A stretch of 64,000 bases of DNA from Dyella acidiphila. GTDB lineage: Bacteria; Pseudomonadota; Gammaproteobacteria; Xanthomonadales; Rhodanobacteraceae. Under the pieces are notes generated by a model. That model was given only the letters and a program-made list of their open reading frames with translations, did no database searches and was not told the DNA's origin. Below are positions 50,475 through 60,101 of this stretch, piece by piece. The stretch spans positions 1 to 64,000 of the forward strand of contig NZ_JACZZA010000006.1 of NCBI RefSeq assembly GCF_014863405.1, given 5' to 3'. The translations under genes were made by a program, and so were the position numbers. The first letter of the stretch is position 1, and each line of letters begins with the position of its first letter.

Positions 50475-51848
50475 ATGGCGCTTACCCAGGCCCGCACCAT
50501 GCCCGGCGTGCTCGAGCTGCTGCCGCTCGATCAGATTGCCTTCCAGCGCATGCTCGACGTGATCCGGCGCAATTACGAGCGCTTCGGCTTCCTGCCGGTG
50601 GAAACGCCGGTGATGGAGTATTCGGATGTGCTGCTGACCAAGACCGGCGGCGAGACCGAGCGGCAGGTGTATTTCGTGCAGTCCACCGGCGCGCTGGAGC
50701 AGGGCGAGAAGCCGGAGCTGGCCTTGCGCTTCGACCTCACCGTGCCGCTGGCCCGCTACGTGGCCGAGCACGAGCACGATCTAAGCTTTCCGTTCCGCCG
50801 TTACCAGATGCAGCGCGTGTACCGCGGCGAGCGCGCACAGCGCGGCCGCTTCCGCGAGTTCTATCAGTGCGATATCGACGTGATCGGCAAGGACAGCCTG
50901 TCGATCCGCTACGACGCCGAGTTGCCGGCGGTGATCTATAGCGTGTTCCGCGAACTGAACATCGGCGCGTTCACCATCCAGCTGAATAACCGCAAGTTGA
51001 TGCGCGGCTATTTCGAGAGCCTGGGTGTGACCGATCCGGAGCAGCAGACCCTGGTGCTGCGCGAAGTGGACAAGCTGGACAAGCGCGGCGCCGACTATGT
51101 GCGCGAGACGCTCACCGGCGACGCTTTCGGCATGAGCGCGGAGGCGGCGCAGAAGGTGCTGGATTTCGTGCAGGTGCGCTCCACCTCGCTGCAGGATGCC
51201 TACGCCAAGCTCGACGCGCTGGGCGCCGGCCCCGAAGTGATGGAGCAGGGCCGTGCCGAGCTGAAGGAAGTGCTGGGCCTGATCCACGCTTTCGGCGTGC
51301 CGGAAACGCATTACGCGCTGAACCTTTCCATTGCGCGCGGCCTGGACTACTACACGGGCACGGTCTATGAGACCACCTTGAACGACCACCCGCAGATCGG
51401 CTCGATCTGCTCGGGCGGCCGCTACGAAAACCTGGCCGGGCAGTACACCAAGTCGCATCTGCCGGGCGTGGGCATTTCGATCGGCCTTACGCGCCTGTAC
51501 TGGCAGCTGCGCGACGCCGGCCTGATCGGCACGGCGCGCAGCACCGTGGATGTGCTGATCACGCAGATGGACGCGGCGCAGCTGCCGGCGTATCTGGCGC
51601 TGGCAGGCGAGCTGCGTGCGGCGGGCATTGCCACCGAGGTGGTGCTGGAAGGCGGCAAGCTGGGCAAGCAGTTCAAGTACGCCGATCGCGCCGGTATCCG
51701 CTTTGTGGTGGTGCTGGGCGAGGATGAGATCACCAAGGGCGTGGTGACGGTGAAGGATTTGCGCCGCGAGGACCAGTTTGAGGTGGCGCGCGGCGAGTTG
51801 ATCAAGACCTTGCGGGTGGAGTTGGCGCAGGCGGAGGTGGGTGGCTAG
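50475..51848 (+). CDS. hisS: histidyl-tRNA synthetase
   Basis: 457 aa class II aminoacyl-tRNA synthetase charging tRNA-His. Motif 1 around [20 protein letters not shown], motif 2 [29 protein letters not shown], the HisA motifs [10 protein letters not shown] and [11 protein letters not shown], motif 3 [15 protein letters not shown], and the C-terminal anticodon-binding domain [23 protein letters not shown] with AAGAGGA upstream. Starts a histidine-related block followed by the HAL-type lyase and the his operon; being slightly different from the E. coli type (more like the HisS of alphaproteobacteria/eukaryote-like subgroup) is an impression only. Confidence 0.95.
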   Translation: MALTQARTMPGVLELLPLDQIAFQRMLDVIRRNYERFGFLPVETPVMEYSDVLLTKTGGETERQVYFVQSTGALEQGEKPELALRFDLTVPLARYVAEHEHDLSFPFRRYQMQRVYRGERAQRGRFREFYQCDIDVIGKDSLSIRYDAELPAVIYSVFRELNIGAFTIQLNNRKLMRGYFESLGVTDPEQQTLVLREVDKLDKRGADYVRETLTGDAFGMSAEAAQKVLDFVQVRSTSLQDAYAKLDALGAGPEVMEQGRAELKEVLGLIHAFGVPETHYALNLSIARGLDYYTGTVYETTLNDHPQIGSICSGGRYENLAGQYTKSHLPGVGISIGLTRLYWQLRDAGLIGTARSTVDVLITQMDAAQLPAYLALAGELRAAGIATEVVLEGGKLGKQFKYADRAGIRFVVVLGEDEITKGVVTVKDLRREDQFEVARGELIKTLRVELAQAEVGG

Positions 51849-51889
51849 GCACCGGTTTGCCGTGAGGCGCTGCCCGCCGTATCGCCGCT

Positions 51890-51909
51890 ATTCCTGCGCA
51901 AGCGGGAAT
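51890..51909. repeat. partial CGTCATTCCCGC-type repeat
   Basis: ATTCCTGC (51890-51897) and GCGGGAAT (51902-51909) with one mismatch; diverged copy of the dispersed hairpin seen at 44709 and 60021. Confidence 0.5.
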
Positions 51910-51957
51910 CCATGCTTGCCCTTTGCATCATCGATCTAAGAAAACGTTGGAGTCTTT

Positions 51958-53847
51958 GTGAATCAGTCCATTCTCCTCGATGGCAACAGCCTCAGCCGTC
52001 AACAACTGGTCGCCGTGGCACGCCAGGGCTACGGCGTACGCCTTGATCCGGAACAGCTCAAGCGCGTGCAGCGTGCGGCGGATTTCCTGGCGGACAAGGT
52101 CAGCTGCGGCGAACCGACTTACGGTGTCACCACCGGCTTCGGCAGCAATGCCGACAAGTTGCTGGGTGCTTACCGTCTGCGTGACGAATTGCCGGGCGGC
52201 AATCCGCACAAGCCGGAAGGCACGCTGCTGGAAGAGCTGCAGCACAATCTGATCACCACTCACGCGGTGTGCGTTGGCAAGCCGTTCGCCGCGGAAGTGG
52301 TGCGCGCGATGCTGGTGATCCGCATCAATACGCTGATGCGCGGGCATTCGGGTATTCGCATCGCCACGCTGGAAGCGCTGACTGCGCTGCTCAACCAGGA
52401 TGTGATTCCGGTGGTGCCGGAGAAAGGTTCGGTCGGCGCAAGCGGCGACCTGGCTCCGCTGTCGCATCTGGCGATCGTGCTGCTCGGCGGCGGCGAAGCG
52501 TTCTACCAGGGCGAGCGCCTGCCGGGTGCGGAAGCGCTGAAGCGCGCCGGATTGCAGCCGATCCGCCTGTCGTTCAAGGAAGGCCTGGCACTGAACAACG
52601 GTACGGCGCAGATGCTGGCGACCGCGGTGCTGGCGCTGGATACGCTGGAATACCTGCTCGACACGGCCGATCTGGCTGCCTCGATGACACTGGATGCCTT
52701 CGCCGGCCGCAGCGGCGCGCTGCGACCGGAAGTGCATGCGCTGCGTCCGCATCCGGGCCAGGTGCAGGTGGCCAGCCATGTGCGCGGTCTGCTGAGCAAA
52801 TCCACCCTGGTGGATATTCCGTATCACCTGGTGCCGCGCTTCAAGCAGTGGAGCACCGAAGCGTGGGATACGCCGGAAGACCAGGCGCTGAGCTTCGACA
52901 TCAGCTGGGACTGGGTGCCGGCCAATCAGCGCCACGGCCGCGAGGCGTTCTATCAGCGCTTCCTGCCGTTCAAGGGCGGCAAGAAGCATCAGCCGCAGGA
53001 TGCCTATTGCCTGCGCTGCATGCCGCAGGTGCACGGTGCAGTGCGCGATGCCTGGGCGCAGGCCTGTCGCGTGATCGATGTGGAGCTCAATGCGGTCACC
53101 GACAATCCGCTGATCTTCCCCGACAACACCGATGCGACGCATATCGAAGAGCAGGTGATTTCCGCCGGCCACTTCCACGGCATGCCGCTGGCGCTGGCGA
53201 TGAGTTACGTGAAGGCGGCGATTCCGGTGCTCGCTTCGATTTCCGAGCGCCGCCTCAACAAGCTGGTCGATCCGGCCACCAACGACGGCCTGCCGGCGTT
53301 TCTCACCGGCAATGAAGACGGCACCGATTCGGGCTTCATGATCGTGCAGTACACCGCCGCCGCACTGGTCAACGACCTGGCCACGCGCGCGCATCCGGCC
53401 AGCGTGTATTCGGTGCCGACCAGCGCGAATGCCGAAGACCATGTGTCGATGGGCGCCAACGAAGCGCGCCACGTGCTGGAGATGGTGGAAGACCTCAGCC
53501 ACGTGCTGGCGCTGGAGCTGTACACCGCGGCGCAGGCGTTGGATTACCGCCAGGAAATGCTCAACGCCGCGCGCCGCCTGGCGGCACGTGGCGACTGGCA
53601 GGCGCTGGCTTCCAAGGTGGTCAATGCACCGCGCGAAGGCAGTGCGCATTACGCGCAGTTCGTGGAAGAAGTGAAGCAGCTGACCGCGGCGCTGGCCGAA
53701 GTGGGCGATTTCCACGCGGGCGAGGCGGTGCGCAAGGCGTATGAGACGTTGCGCGGGCGGATCGGCTTCATGCATCGCGACCGCGCGATGGATGGCGAGG
53801 TGCGTACCGTGTGCGAGCTGGTACAGCAGCGGGTATTTACCGCCTAG
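51958..53847 (+). CDS. HAL/PAL-family aromatic amino acid ammonia-lyase, long
   Basis: 629 aa, GTG start with TTGGAG upstream. The MIO cofactor tripeptide Ala161-Ser162-Gly163 is in GSVGASGDLAPLSHL, and the family's YGVTTGFGS (55-63), ALNNGTAQM and QDAYCLRCMPQVHG are all present. The selectivity pair reads Thr101-His102 (ITTHAVCVG), close to Ser-His of histidine ammonia-lyases. Ordinary HALs have about 510 residues; here an insert of about 60 (285-346) precedes QDAYCLRC and the C-terminus is about 40 longer. Next to hisS and the his operon, but there are no hutU, hutI or hutG genes around, so urocanate degradation is not supported; histidine or another aromatic amino acid may be deaminated for another purpose. 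Confidence 0.9.
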   Translation: MNQSILLDGNSLSRQQLVAVARQGYGVRLDPEQLKRVQRAADFLADKVSCGEPTYGVTTGFGSNADKLLGAYRLRDELPGGNPHKPEGTLLEELQHNLITTHAVCVGKPFAAEVVRAMLVIRINTLMRGHSGIRIATLEALTALLNQDVIPVVPEKGSVGASGDLAPLSHLAIVLLGGGEAFYQGERLPGAEALKRAGLQPIRLSFKEGLALNNGTAQMLATAVLALDTLEYLLDTADLAASMTLDAFAGRSGALRPEVHALRPHPGQVQVASHVRGLLSKSTLVDIPYHLVPRFKQWSTEAWDTPEDQALSFDISWDWVPANQRHGREAFYQRFLPFKGGKKHQPQDAYCLRCMPQVHGAVRDAWAQACRVIDVELNAVTDNPLIFPDNTDATHIEEQVISAGHFHGMPLALAMSYVKAAIPVLASISERRLNKLVDPATNDGLPAFLTGNEDGTDSGFMIVQYTAAALVNDLATRAHPASVYSVPTSANAEDHVSMGANEARHVLEMVEDLSHVLALELYTAAQALDYRQEMLNAARRLAARGDWQALASKVVNAPREGSAHYAQFVEEVKQLTAALAEVGDFHAGEAVRKAYETLRGRIGFMHRDRAMDGEVRTVCELVQQRVFTA

Positions 53848-53865
53848 CCGTACGTGGCGCGGCGC

Positions 53866-53944
53866 AGGTTGGGTTAGCGCAGCGTAACCCTACGATGTGT
53901 CGCTTCGAGAAAGTGCGTTGGGTTACGTTGCGCTAACCCAACCT
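53866..53944. repeat. inverted GGTTGGGTTAGCG repeat pair
   Basis: AGGTTGGGTTAGCGCAGCGT (53866-53885 and on to 53890) is repeated in inverse orientation at 53920-53944, with one mismatch in the 25-bp arms. It touches the stop codon of the convergent DUF998 gene. A shorter copy is at 62220-62284. Confidence 0.85.
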
Positions 53945-54554
53945 ACGGGGTGCGCGGTGCCAGCAGGCGCCGCCCGGCCCACCCAAGCCACAGCAGAATC
54001 AACCCAATCGCCAGCTTCTCCATCAGGCCATTGGGCAAGCCGTGCACCAGCACCTGCAGCCACAGCACAAAGGTAGCCACCCAGGCCAGCACCAGGCCGG
54101 GCAGGCTGCCTTTTTTCATCCGTGCATCGCGCCGCCAGCGGCTGGACAGCAGCAACATGCCGAAGCTCAGCCACAGAAACGTGGCGGGTGCGGTAAGCAT
54201 ATGGGTGACATGCGCCTGTTCTTCGTAGGGCGTACCCCGGAATAGCTCGGTGATCGCCACCACGGGCAGGATCACGCCGGCGCCGGCAAATAGCGCCGAT
54301 CCCAGCACCGTGCGCTGCGCGCGCGCCGTCGCCAGGTAGCTCGCCCGCGCAAAGCCGAGCAGGGCCAGGCCCATCAGGTAATACACCGCGCGCACATAGG
54401 CACCGCCAGGGCCGTACAGATAGCTGCTGAGGGGAATGGCGATCCAGTCCAGGTCGCTGCGCCAGTACTGCGCGGCGCCGCAGACGGCGACAAAGGCGAT
54501 CACCGCCAGGCTCATCAGGTGGGATGCGGCGCGGACAAAGGGTGGCTGGCGCAT
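53943..54554 (-). CDS. DUF998 family membrane protein
   Basis: 203 aa from ATG 54554 (in-frame ATG 54605 gives only a charged extension). About six hydrophobic helices: LMSLAVIAFVAVCGAAQYWR, VRAVYYLMGLALLGFARASY, ALFAGAGVILPVVAITELFR, TAPATFLWLSFGMLLLSS, VLAWVATFVLWLQVLVHGLP and the last one near LAIGLILLWLGWAG. Length and layout match DUF998. Function unknown. Its stop lies in the TAGGTTGGG repeat. Divergent from the his operon regulator, 140 bp away. Confidence 0.8.
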   Translation of the reverse strand: MRQPPFVRAASHLMSLAVIAFVAVCGAAQYWRSDLDWIAIPLSSYLYGPGGAYVRAVYYLMGLALLGFARASYLATARAQRTVLGSALFAGAGVILPVVAITELFRGTPYEEQAHVTHMLTAPATFLWLSFGMLLLSSRWRRDARMKKGSLPGLVLAWVATFVLWLQVLVHGLPNGLMEKLAIGLILLWLGWAGRRLLAPRTP

Positions 54555-54672
54555 GGGATCCGGGGCTGGGGGCGGCGGCCGAGTGTGCCGTATTTTCCTG
54601 CGCATCGACAGCGTTTGCCGCGCCGCCGGCCGGCTTGCCAGCCTGGGCATGGGCGCGTATGATCCGCTCCAT

Positions 54673-54692
54673 TGTATTAACGCATTAGTACA
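54673..54692. promoter_or_regulatory. TrpR-like operator of the his operon
   Basis: TGTATTAACGCATTAGTACA is an imperfect palindrome (TGTA-x-TAA....TTA-x-TACA), close in style to TrpR operators (GTACTAGTTAACTAGTAC). It ends 2 bp before the GTG start of the TrpR-family gene, covering promoter and ribosome-site region, so the regulator probably represses itself and the his genes. Confidence 0.78.
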
Positions 54693-54694
54693 TT

Positions 54695-55030
54695 GTGAAG
54701 CGCCGATCGATCGACCCGGAAACCCCGGATGAATCCGCCAAGGCCAGTCTCTGCCGTGCCTTGCTCTCGTTGAAAACCACCGAAGAGATGGATGCCTTCC
54801 TCAATGACCTGTGCACCCCGGCGGAGCTGGAAGTGCTGATCGACCGCTGGCGGGTGGTGCCGTATCTGCTGGAAGGCGTGTCGTATCGCGAAATCCACGA
54901 GCGCACGGCGGTGAGCATCACCACCATCGGGCGCGTGGCGCGCTATCTCAATCAGGGCAACGGCGGCTATCTGGCCGCCGCGGCTCGCGCAGCGCGCAGC
55001 CGTGCTGCGGCGAAAAGGACCAAGGCATGA
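54695..55030 (+). CDS. TrpR-superfamily regulator of his genes (YerC/HisR-like)
   Basis: 111 aa, GTG start. Compact helical TrpR fold: LCRALLSLKTTEEMDAFLND, LCTPAELEVLIDRWRVVPYL, and the HTH LEGVSYREIHERTAVSITTI-GRVARYLNQG. Family members (YerC) are found with his or trp genes and are thought to sense the amino acid as corepressor. It overlaps hisG by ATGA, so it is the first gene of the his operon, and a TrpR-type palindrome sits directly before it. The basic Ala/Arg-rich tail ([17 protein letters not shown]) is extra. Binding of histidine is inferred from context. Confidence 0.88.
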   Translation: MKRRSIDPETPDESAKASLCRALLSLKTTEEMDAFLNDLCTPAELEVLIDRWRVVPYLLEGVSYREIHERTAVSITTIGRVARYLNQGNGGYLAAAARAARSRAAAKRTKA

Positions 55031-55920
55031 AACCGCGGGATCGTTTGCGTATCGCCATGCAGAAATCCGGGCGCCTGACCGAGCCGGCGCTGGACCTGCT
55101 CAATCGTTGCGGCCTTACGTTTCGCCAGAGCCGCGACAAACTGTTCTGCTTCGGCGAAGGCGAGCCGGTGGATCTGCTGCTGGTGCGCGATGACGACATT
55201 CCCGGCCTGATCGCGCAAGGCGTGTGCGACCTGGGCATTGTCGGGCGTAATGTGCTGGACGAATTCCGCTGCACCGCCAGCGAGGATGTCGCCGCCTTGA
55301 CCGAATGGCGACCGCTCGGTTTCGGTCGCTGCCGCCTGTCGGTGGCGGTGCCGCAGGATATGGATTACCGCCAGCCGCAGGATCTGGGCGGCTTGCGCAT
55401 CGCCACCTCGTACCCGGGGCTACTCAATCACTGGCTGAAGGCGCAGTCAGTGGATGCGGCGGTGGTGACGCTGGCCGGTTCGGTGGAAATCGCGCCCAAA
55501 CTCGGCACCGCCGATGCGATCTGCGATCTCGTGCAAAGCGGCGGCACCCTGGTGGCCAATCAGCTGCGCGAAACCGACGTACTGCTGGAAAGCGAAGCCG
55601 TGCTCGCCGGACCGCAGGCACTTCCCACCGATGAGCGCGGCGACATGATCAACCTGTTGCTCAAACGGCTGGACGGTGTGATCCAGGTACGCGAATCGCG
55701 CCTGTTGCTGCTGCAAACCTCGCGCACCGCGCTGGATGCCGTCACCCGGCTGCTGCCCGGCGGTCCGCAGCCGACGCTGTTGCCAGTGGCCGGCCAGCCT
55801 GACCAGCTGATGCTGCAGGCGCTGTGCGCCGGTGAAGTGAGCTGGCGCCAGTTGGAAGAAATCAAGAAAGCCGGCGCGCGCGAGATGTTCGTGCTGCCGG
55901 TCGAAAAGATGCTTGCTTAA
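55027..55920 (+). CDS. hisG: ATP phosphoribosyltransferase, long form
   Basis: 297 aa; first step of histidine synthesis, ATP + PRPP to phosphoribosyl-ATP. Start ATG overlaps the regulator stop. Blocks: [97 protein letters not shown] (PRPP site) and the C-terminal regulatory ACT-like domain from about 220, as in long-form enzymes feedback-inhibited by histidine; no hisZ is needed. Confidence 0.96.
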   Translation: MKPRDRLRIAMQKSGRLTEPALDLLNRCGLTFRQSRDKLFCFGEGEPVDLLLVRDDDIPGLIAQGVCDLGIVGRNVLDEFRCTASEDVAALTEWRPLGFGRCRLSVAVPQDMDYRQPQDLGGLRIATSYPGLLNHWLKAQSVDAAVVTLAGSVEIAPKLGTADAICDLVQSGGTLVANQLRETDVLLESEAVLAGPQALPTDERGDMINLLLKRLDGVIQVRESRLLLLQTSRTALDAVTRLLPGGPQPTLLPVAGQPDQLMLQALCAGEVSWRQLEEIKKAGAREMFVLPVEKMLA

Positions 55921-55930
55921 GAGTCCATGC

Positions 55931-57238
55931 ATGAAACGTATTGACTGGAACACGCTTACCGAAGCCGAACGCACGGCAGCGCTGGCACGGCCGGCGCAGG
56001 CGCGCGCCGACAGCCTGCGCCGCGGGGTGGAGCAGATCATCGCGACGGTGCGCGCCGAGGGCGATGCCGCCCTGCGCGAACTCTCCGCCCGCTACGACCA
56101 CTGCGCGCTGGATGCGATTGAAGTGAACGATGCGGAATTTGCCGCTGCCGAAGCCAGGCTCGCGCCGGAACTGAAGGCGGCGATCCGCGAAGCGGCTGCG
56201 CGCATCGAGGCCTTCCACCGCGCGGCCGCGCCGCAGCCGGTGGGCGTGAATACCGCAGTGGGCGTGCGGGTGGAGCGCGTGCTGCGTCCGATTCATCGCG
56301 TAGGCTTGTATGTGCCTGCCGGTACGGCGCCGTTGCCGTCGACCGCGTTGATGCTGGGCGTGCCGGCGCACATCGCCGGCTGCCGCGAGGTGGTGCTGTG
56401 CTCGCCGGCACGTGCCGATGGCCATTGCGACGATGCGGTGCTGTTTACCGCGCGCACGGTTGGCGTGCATCGCGTGTTCAAGCTGGGCGGTGCGCAGGCG
56501 ATTGCCGCCATGGCGTATGGCACGGAAAGTGTGCCGCGCTGCGACAAGCTGTTCGGCCCCGGCAATGCGTGGGTGACCGAAGCCAAGCTGCAGGTATCCG
56601 GCGATCCGGATGGTGCCGCGATCGATATGCCGGCCGGCCCGTCCGAAGTGCTGGTGATCGCCGATGCCGATGCCAATCCGGTGTTCGTCGCCGCGGATCT
56701 GCTCTCGCAGGCCGAGCATGGGCCCGATTCGCAGGTGATCCTGGTGAGCCCTTCGGCAGCGTTGCTGGACACGGTTGCCGCGGAAGTGGATCGACAGTGC
56801 GCGGAATTGCCGCGTGGTGCGATTGCCGAACAGGCGCTGGCGCAGAGCCGGCTGATCCAGGTGCAATCGCTGACCCAGGCGGTGCAGGTGAGCAATCGCT
56901 ATGCGCCCGAGCATTTGATTCTGCAGGTGAACGGCGCGCGCGATCTGCTCGATGGCGTAGAAAGCGCCGGCTCCGTGTTTGTCGGTGCGTGGACGCCCGA
57001 ATCGGTGGGTGACTACTGCAGCGGCAGCAACCATGTACTGCCTACGTATGGCTATGCGCGCAGCTACAGCGGCGTGTCGGTAGCCAGTTACCAGAAGCAG
57101 ATCACCGTGCAGGAACTGGATCCCAACGGCTTGCGCGCGATTGGCCCATGCACGGCTACGCTGGCTGCCGCCGAGCAACTGGAAGCGCATCGCCGTGCGG
57201 TGACCGTGCGCCTGGAAGCGCTGGGTACCCGCCTATGA
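55931..57238 (+). CDS. hisD: histidinol dehydrogenase
   Basis: 435 aa, zinc-dependent, last two oxidations (histidinol to histidine). Blocks: [97 protein letters not shown] (Gln/His zinc ligands in QAEHG), [12 protein letters not shown] and [20 protein letters not shown]. Ten bp after hisG; ends in an ATGA overlap with hisC. Confidence 0.96.
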   Translation: MKRIDWNTLTEAERTAALARPAQARADSLRRGVEQIIATVRAEGDAALRELSARYDHCALDAIEVNDAEFAAAEARLAPELKAAIREAAARIEAFHRAAAPQPVGVNTAVGVRVERVLRPIHRVGLYVPAGTAPLPSTALMLGVPAHIAGCREVVLCSPARADGHCDDAVLFTARTVGVHRVFKLGGAQAIAAMAYGTESVPRCDKLFGPGNAWVTEAKLQVSGDPDGAAIDMPAGPSEVLVIADADANPVFVAADLLSQAEHGPDSQVILVSPSAALLDTVAAEVDRQCAELPRGAIAEQALAQSRLIQVQSLTQAVQVSNRYAPEHLILQVNGARDLLDGVESAGSVFVGAWTPESVGDYCSGSNHVLPTYGYARSYSGVSVASYQKQITVQELDPNGLRAIGPCTATLAAAEQLEAHRRAVTVRLEALGTRL

Positions 57239-58326
57239 GCGTGCTCGATCTCGCCCGGCCGGAAATCCGCAGCTTGCAGCCGTATTCCTCCGCGCGCATG
57301 GAGGCGGGCGGCGGCCAGATCATGCTCAATGCCAACGAATCGGCATGGGCGCCGAACGGCGATGGCGGCCTGAGCTGCCACCGTTATCCCGAGCCGCAGC
57401 CGGACGCGCTGCTGCAGGCGCTGGCCACGTTGTATGGCGTGCGCCGCGAACAGCTATTGGTCGGACGCGGCAGCGACGAAGCGATCGATCTGCTGGTGCG
57501 CGCGTTCTGTCGGGCCGGCGAAGACGCAATCCTGATCCAGCCACCCACCTTCGGCATGTATGCGGTGAGTGCACGCATCCAGAACGCGGCGGTGCTGGAA
57601 GTGCCACTGCGGCAGGATTTCAGCCTCGATGTCGCAGGCTTGCTGGCGGCGGTAACGCCCACGGTGAAGCTGGTATTCCTGTGCACGCCGAATAATCCCA
57701 GCGGCAGGTCGATTGCGCGCGCGGATATCGAGCGCGTAGTGCAGGCGCTGGCCGGCAAGGCCTTGCTGGTGGTGGACGAGGCGTACGTGGAGTTTTCCGA
57801 GCAGCGCAGCGTGGCGGATCTGCTCGATCGCCATGAAAACCTGGCGGTGTTGCGCACCTTGTCCAAGGCCTGGGCCCTGGCGGGCGCGCGCATCGGCAGC
57901 TTGCTGGCGCATCCGGAGGTGATTGCGCTGGTGCGCCGGATCATGCCGCCGTATCCGCTGCCGTCGCCCTGCGTGGCGGCGGCTCTGGCGGAGCTGTCGC
58001 CGTCGGGCCAGGCCGAGGCGCGCGAGAACATGGCCATCGTGCGCGAACAGCGCAGCATGATGCGCGCGGCGCTGAGCCAGTTGCCGGGTGTGCGCGAAGT
58101 GTTGCCGTCGGACGCCAACTTCCTGGCTGTGCGCTTTGACGATGCCGGCACGGTGTACCGGCAGCTGCTGCAGGCCGACATTGTGGTGCGCGATATCCGA
58201 CGCTATCCGCTGCTGCACGATGCCTTGCGCATCACCATCGGTACCCCTTCCGAGAACGCCAGAGTGCTGGCGGTGTTGAAAAATCCGGCCTTGGAAGGCC
58301 TGGATTTCGCCGATGGATCGGCCTGA
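57235..58326 (+). CDS. hisC: histidinol-phosphate aminotransferase
   Basis: 363 aa, PLP-dependent fold-type I. Blocks: [64 protein letters not shown] and [20 protein letters not shown], in which the Lys of TLSKAW binds PLP. Converts imidazole-acetol phosphate to histidinol phosphate with glutamate. ATG overlaps the hisD stop by 4 bp. Confidence 0.96.
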   Translation: MSVLDLARPEIRSLQPYSSARMEAGGGQIMLNANESAWAPNGDGGLSCHRYPEPQPDALLQALATLYGVRREQLLVGRGSDEAIDLLVRAFCRAGEDAILIQPPTFGMYAVSARIQNAAVLEVPLRQDFSLDVAGLLAAVTPTVKLVFLCTPNNPSGRSIARADIERVVQALAGKALLVVDEAYVEFSEQRSVADLLDRHENLAVLRTLSKAWALAGARIGSLLAHPEVIALVRRIMPPYPLPSPCVAAALAELSPSGQAEARENMAIVREQRSMMRAALSQLPGVREVLPSDANFLAVRFDDAGTVYRQLLQADIVVRDIRRYPLLHDALRITIGTPSENARVLAVLKNPALEGLDFADGSA

Positions 58327-58336
58327 GGTGACATGC

Positions 58337-59401
58337 ATGAGCCGCAAGATTCTTTTTGTCGACCGTGACGGCTGCCTGATTCACGAGCCGGCCGACGAGC
58401 AGATCGACAGCTACGAAAAGCTCGACCTGCTGCCGGGTGTAGTGGCCGCGCTGCAGCGCGTGGTCGGCGCGGGTTACGAACTGGTGATGGTGACCAACCA
58501 GGATGGCCTGGGTACGGAGCGTTTTCCGCAGGCGCATTTCGACGGCCCACATGCGCTGCTGATGCGCATCTTCGCTTCGCAGGGCGTGCGCTTTCGCGAA
58601 GTGCTGATCGATCGCAGTTTTCCGCACGACGGCCTGGACACGCGCAAGCCCGGCGTGGGCCTGATGCGCCAGTACCTGGCGGATGACAGCTGGAAACGTG
58701 GCGAGTCGGCGATGGTCGGCGACCGCGAGACAGATCTGCAATTCGCCGCGAACATGGGCGTACGCGGTTTCCGCGTAGGTGCGCAGGGCCTGAGCTGGGA
58801 GCAGATCGCGCATCAGCTGCTCGATCGCCCGCGCACCGCCCAAGTGCAGCGCCATACCAAGGAAACGCGCATCACGGTACGCGTGGATCTGGATCGGCCG
58901 GCCGAGCCGGTGGCGCATACCGGGCTTGGCTTTTTCGACCATATGCTGGAGCAGATCGGCAAGCACGGCGGTTTTGCGCTGCAGATCGAATGCGATGGCG
59001 ATACCAAGGTCGATGAGCACCACACCATCGAAGACTGCGCGCTGGCGTTGGGGCAGGCCTTGCGCGATGCGCTGGGCGACAAGCGCGGCATCGGACGCTA
59101 TGGCTTTACCCTGCCGATGGATGAGGCGCAGGCCAGCGCGGCGCTGGATCTATCCGGCCGCCCGTACTTTGTGTTCGAAGGCCAGTTTCCGCGCGAGCGT
59201 GTCGGCGAAGTGCCGACCGAATTGGTGCCGCACTTCTTCCGCTCCCTGTGCGACACGCTGGGTGCCAACTTGCATCTGGCGGTGCGAGGCGAGAACGCAC
59301 ATCACATGGTGGAAGCCTGCTTCAAGGTGACGGCACGCGTGTTGCGGCAGGCGATTCGTCGCGAAGGCGACGAGCTGCCCAGCACCAAGGGAGCCTTGTA
59401 G
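58337..59401 (+). CDS. hisB: histidinol-phosphatase / IGP dehydratase, bifunctional
   Basis: 354 aa, start ATG 58337 with GAGGTGA upstream. N-terminal HAD-type phosphatase (1-165): [12 protein letters not shown] with the nucleophile Asp, [25 protein letters not shown] and [16 protein letters not shown]-terminal IGP dehydratase (about 170-354): [68 protein letters not shown], holding the His residues of the manganese site. Fusion order is that of E. coli and other gammaproteobacteria. Confidence 0.96.
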   Translation: MSRKILFVDRDGCLIHEPADEQIDSYEKLDLLPGVVAALQRVVGAGYELVMVTNQDGLGTERFPQAHFDGPHALLMRIFASQGVRFREVLIDRSFPHDGLDTRKPGVGLMRQYLADDSWKRGESAMVGDRETDLQFAANMGVRGFRVGAQGLSWEQIAHQLLDRPRTAQVQRHTKETRITVRVDLDRPAEPVAHTGLGFFDHMLEQIGKHGGFALQIECDGDTKVDEHHTIEDCALALGQALRDALGDKRGIGRYGFTLPMDEAQASAALDLSGRPYFVFEGQFPRERVGEVPTELVPHFFRSLCDTLGANLHLAVRGENAHHMVEACFKVTARVLRQAIRREGDELPSTKGAL

Positions 59402-59991
59402 TGAGCGTGGTACTGGTCGATGCCGGCGGCACCAATATCGGTTCCGTGCGCTATGCCTTGCAGCGCCTGGGCGTGGATGCGGCGCTGACTTCCGATGCGG
59501 CGCAGATCCGCGCGGCCGACAAGGTGATCCTGCCGGGCGTGGGTGCAGCCGGTCCGGGCATGGCGCGCTTGCGCGAGCTGGGACTGGTCGATGTGATCCG
59601 CGGCCTGACCCAGCCAGTGTTGGGGGTGTGCCTGGGCATGCAATTGCTGTGTGCGCACTCTGAAGAAGGCGATACCCAGTGCCTGGGCGTGGTTCCTGCG
59701 CAGGTGCGGCGCTTTGCCGAGGCGCCCGGTCTGTGTGTGCCGCATATGGGCTGGAACCGGTTGTCGCCGCGTGCGGCGCATCCCTTGCTGCGTGACCTCG
59801 ATGAGGGTGATTGGGCGTATTTCGTGCACAGCTATGCGGTGCCGCTTGGTTCGTACACCTTAGTTGGCAGTGAATACGGCGACGGTTTTTCCGCAGTAAT
59901 CGCCAGCGGCAATTTTCACGGCATGCAGTTTCATCCGGAGCGTTCGGCGGGTGTCGGCGCGACGTTGTTGAAGAACTTTCTGGCGCTTTGA
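59401..59991 (+). CDS. hisH: imidazole glycerol phosphate synthase, glutaminase subunit
   Basis: 196 aa, GTG start overlapping the hisB stop (TAGTG). Class I glutamine amidotransferase: ILPGVGAAGPGM, nucleophile Cys in PVLGVCLGMQLLCAHSEEG, and the triad His-x-Glu in GMQFHPERSAG. Releases ammonia to HisF. Note that next comes a 110-bp gap with a hairpin repeat before hisA, the only loose junction in the operon. Confidence 0.95.
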   Translation: MSVVLVDAGGTNIGSVRYALQRLGVDAALTSDAAQIRAADKVILPGVGAAGPGMARLRELGLVDVIRGLTQPVLGVCLGMQLLCAHSEEGDTQCLGVVPAQVRRFAEAPGLCVPHMGWNRLSPRAAHPLLRDLDEGDWAYFVHSYAVPLGSYTLVGSEYGDGFSAVIASGNFHGMQFHPERSAGVGATLLKNFLAL

Positions 59992-60020
59992 TTGCTTCGA
60001 GAAAGGTACTCACTACGCGT

Positions 60021-60048
60021 CGTCATTCCCGCTTGCGCGGGAGTGACG
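60021..60048. repeat. hairpin repeat inside the his operon
   Basis: CGTCATTCCCGC (60021-60032) and GCGGGAGTGACG (60037-60048) form a 12-bp stem with one mismatch and loop TTGC. It lies between hisH and hisA, and belongs to the dispersed family also at 44709 and 51890. It could attenuate or protect the mRNA. Confidence 0.8.
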
Positions 60049-60101
60049 GCGGAGTCGGGGTGGCGCCCTACGTCAGGTAGCTAGTTTTGGAATCAAGCAG
60101 C

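Noticed and set aside
51928-53775. 615-aa minus-strand frame opposite the HAL-type lyase
   Set aside because: Shadow frame rich in Arg, Gln and His; the plus-strand protein has a full MIO motif.
55862-57190. 442-aa minus-strand frame opposite hisD
   Set aside because: hisD is unmistakable; long antisense frames are common in GC-rich DNA.
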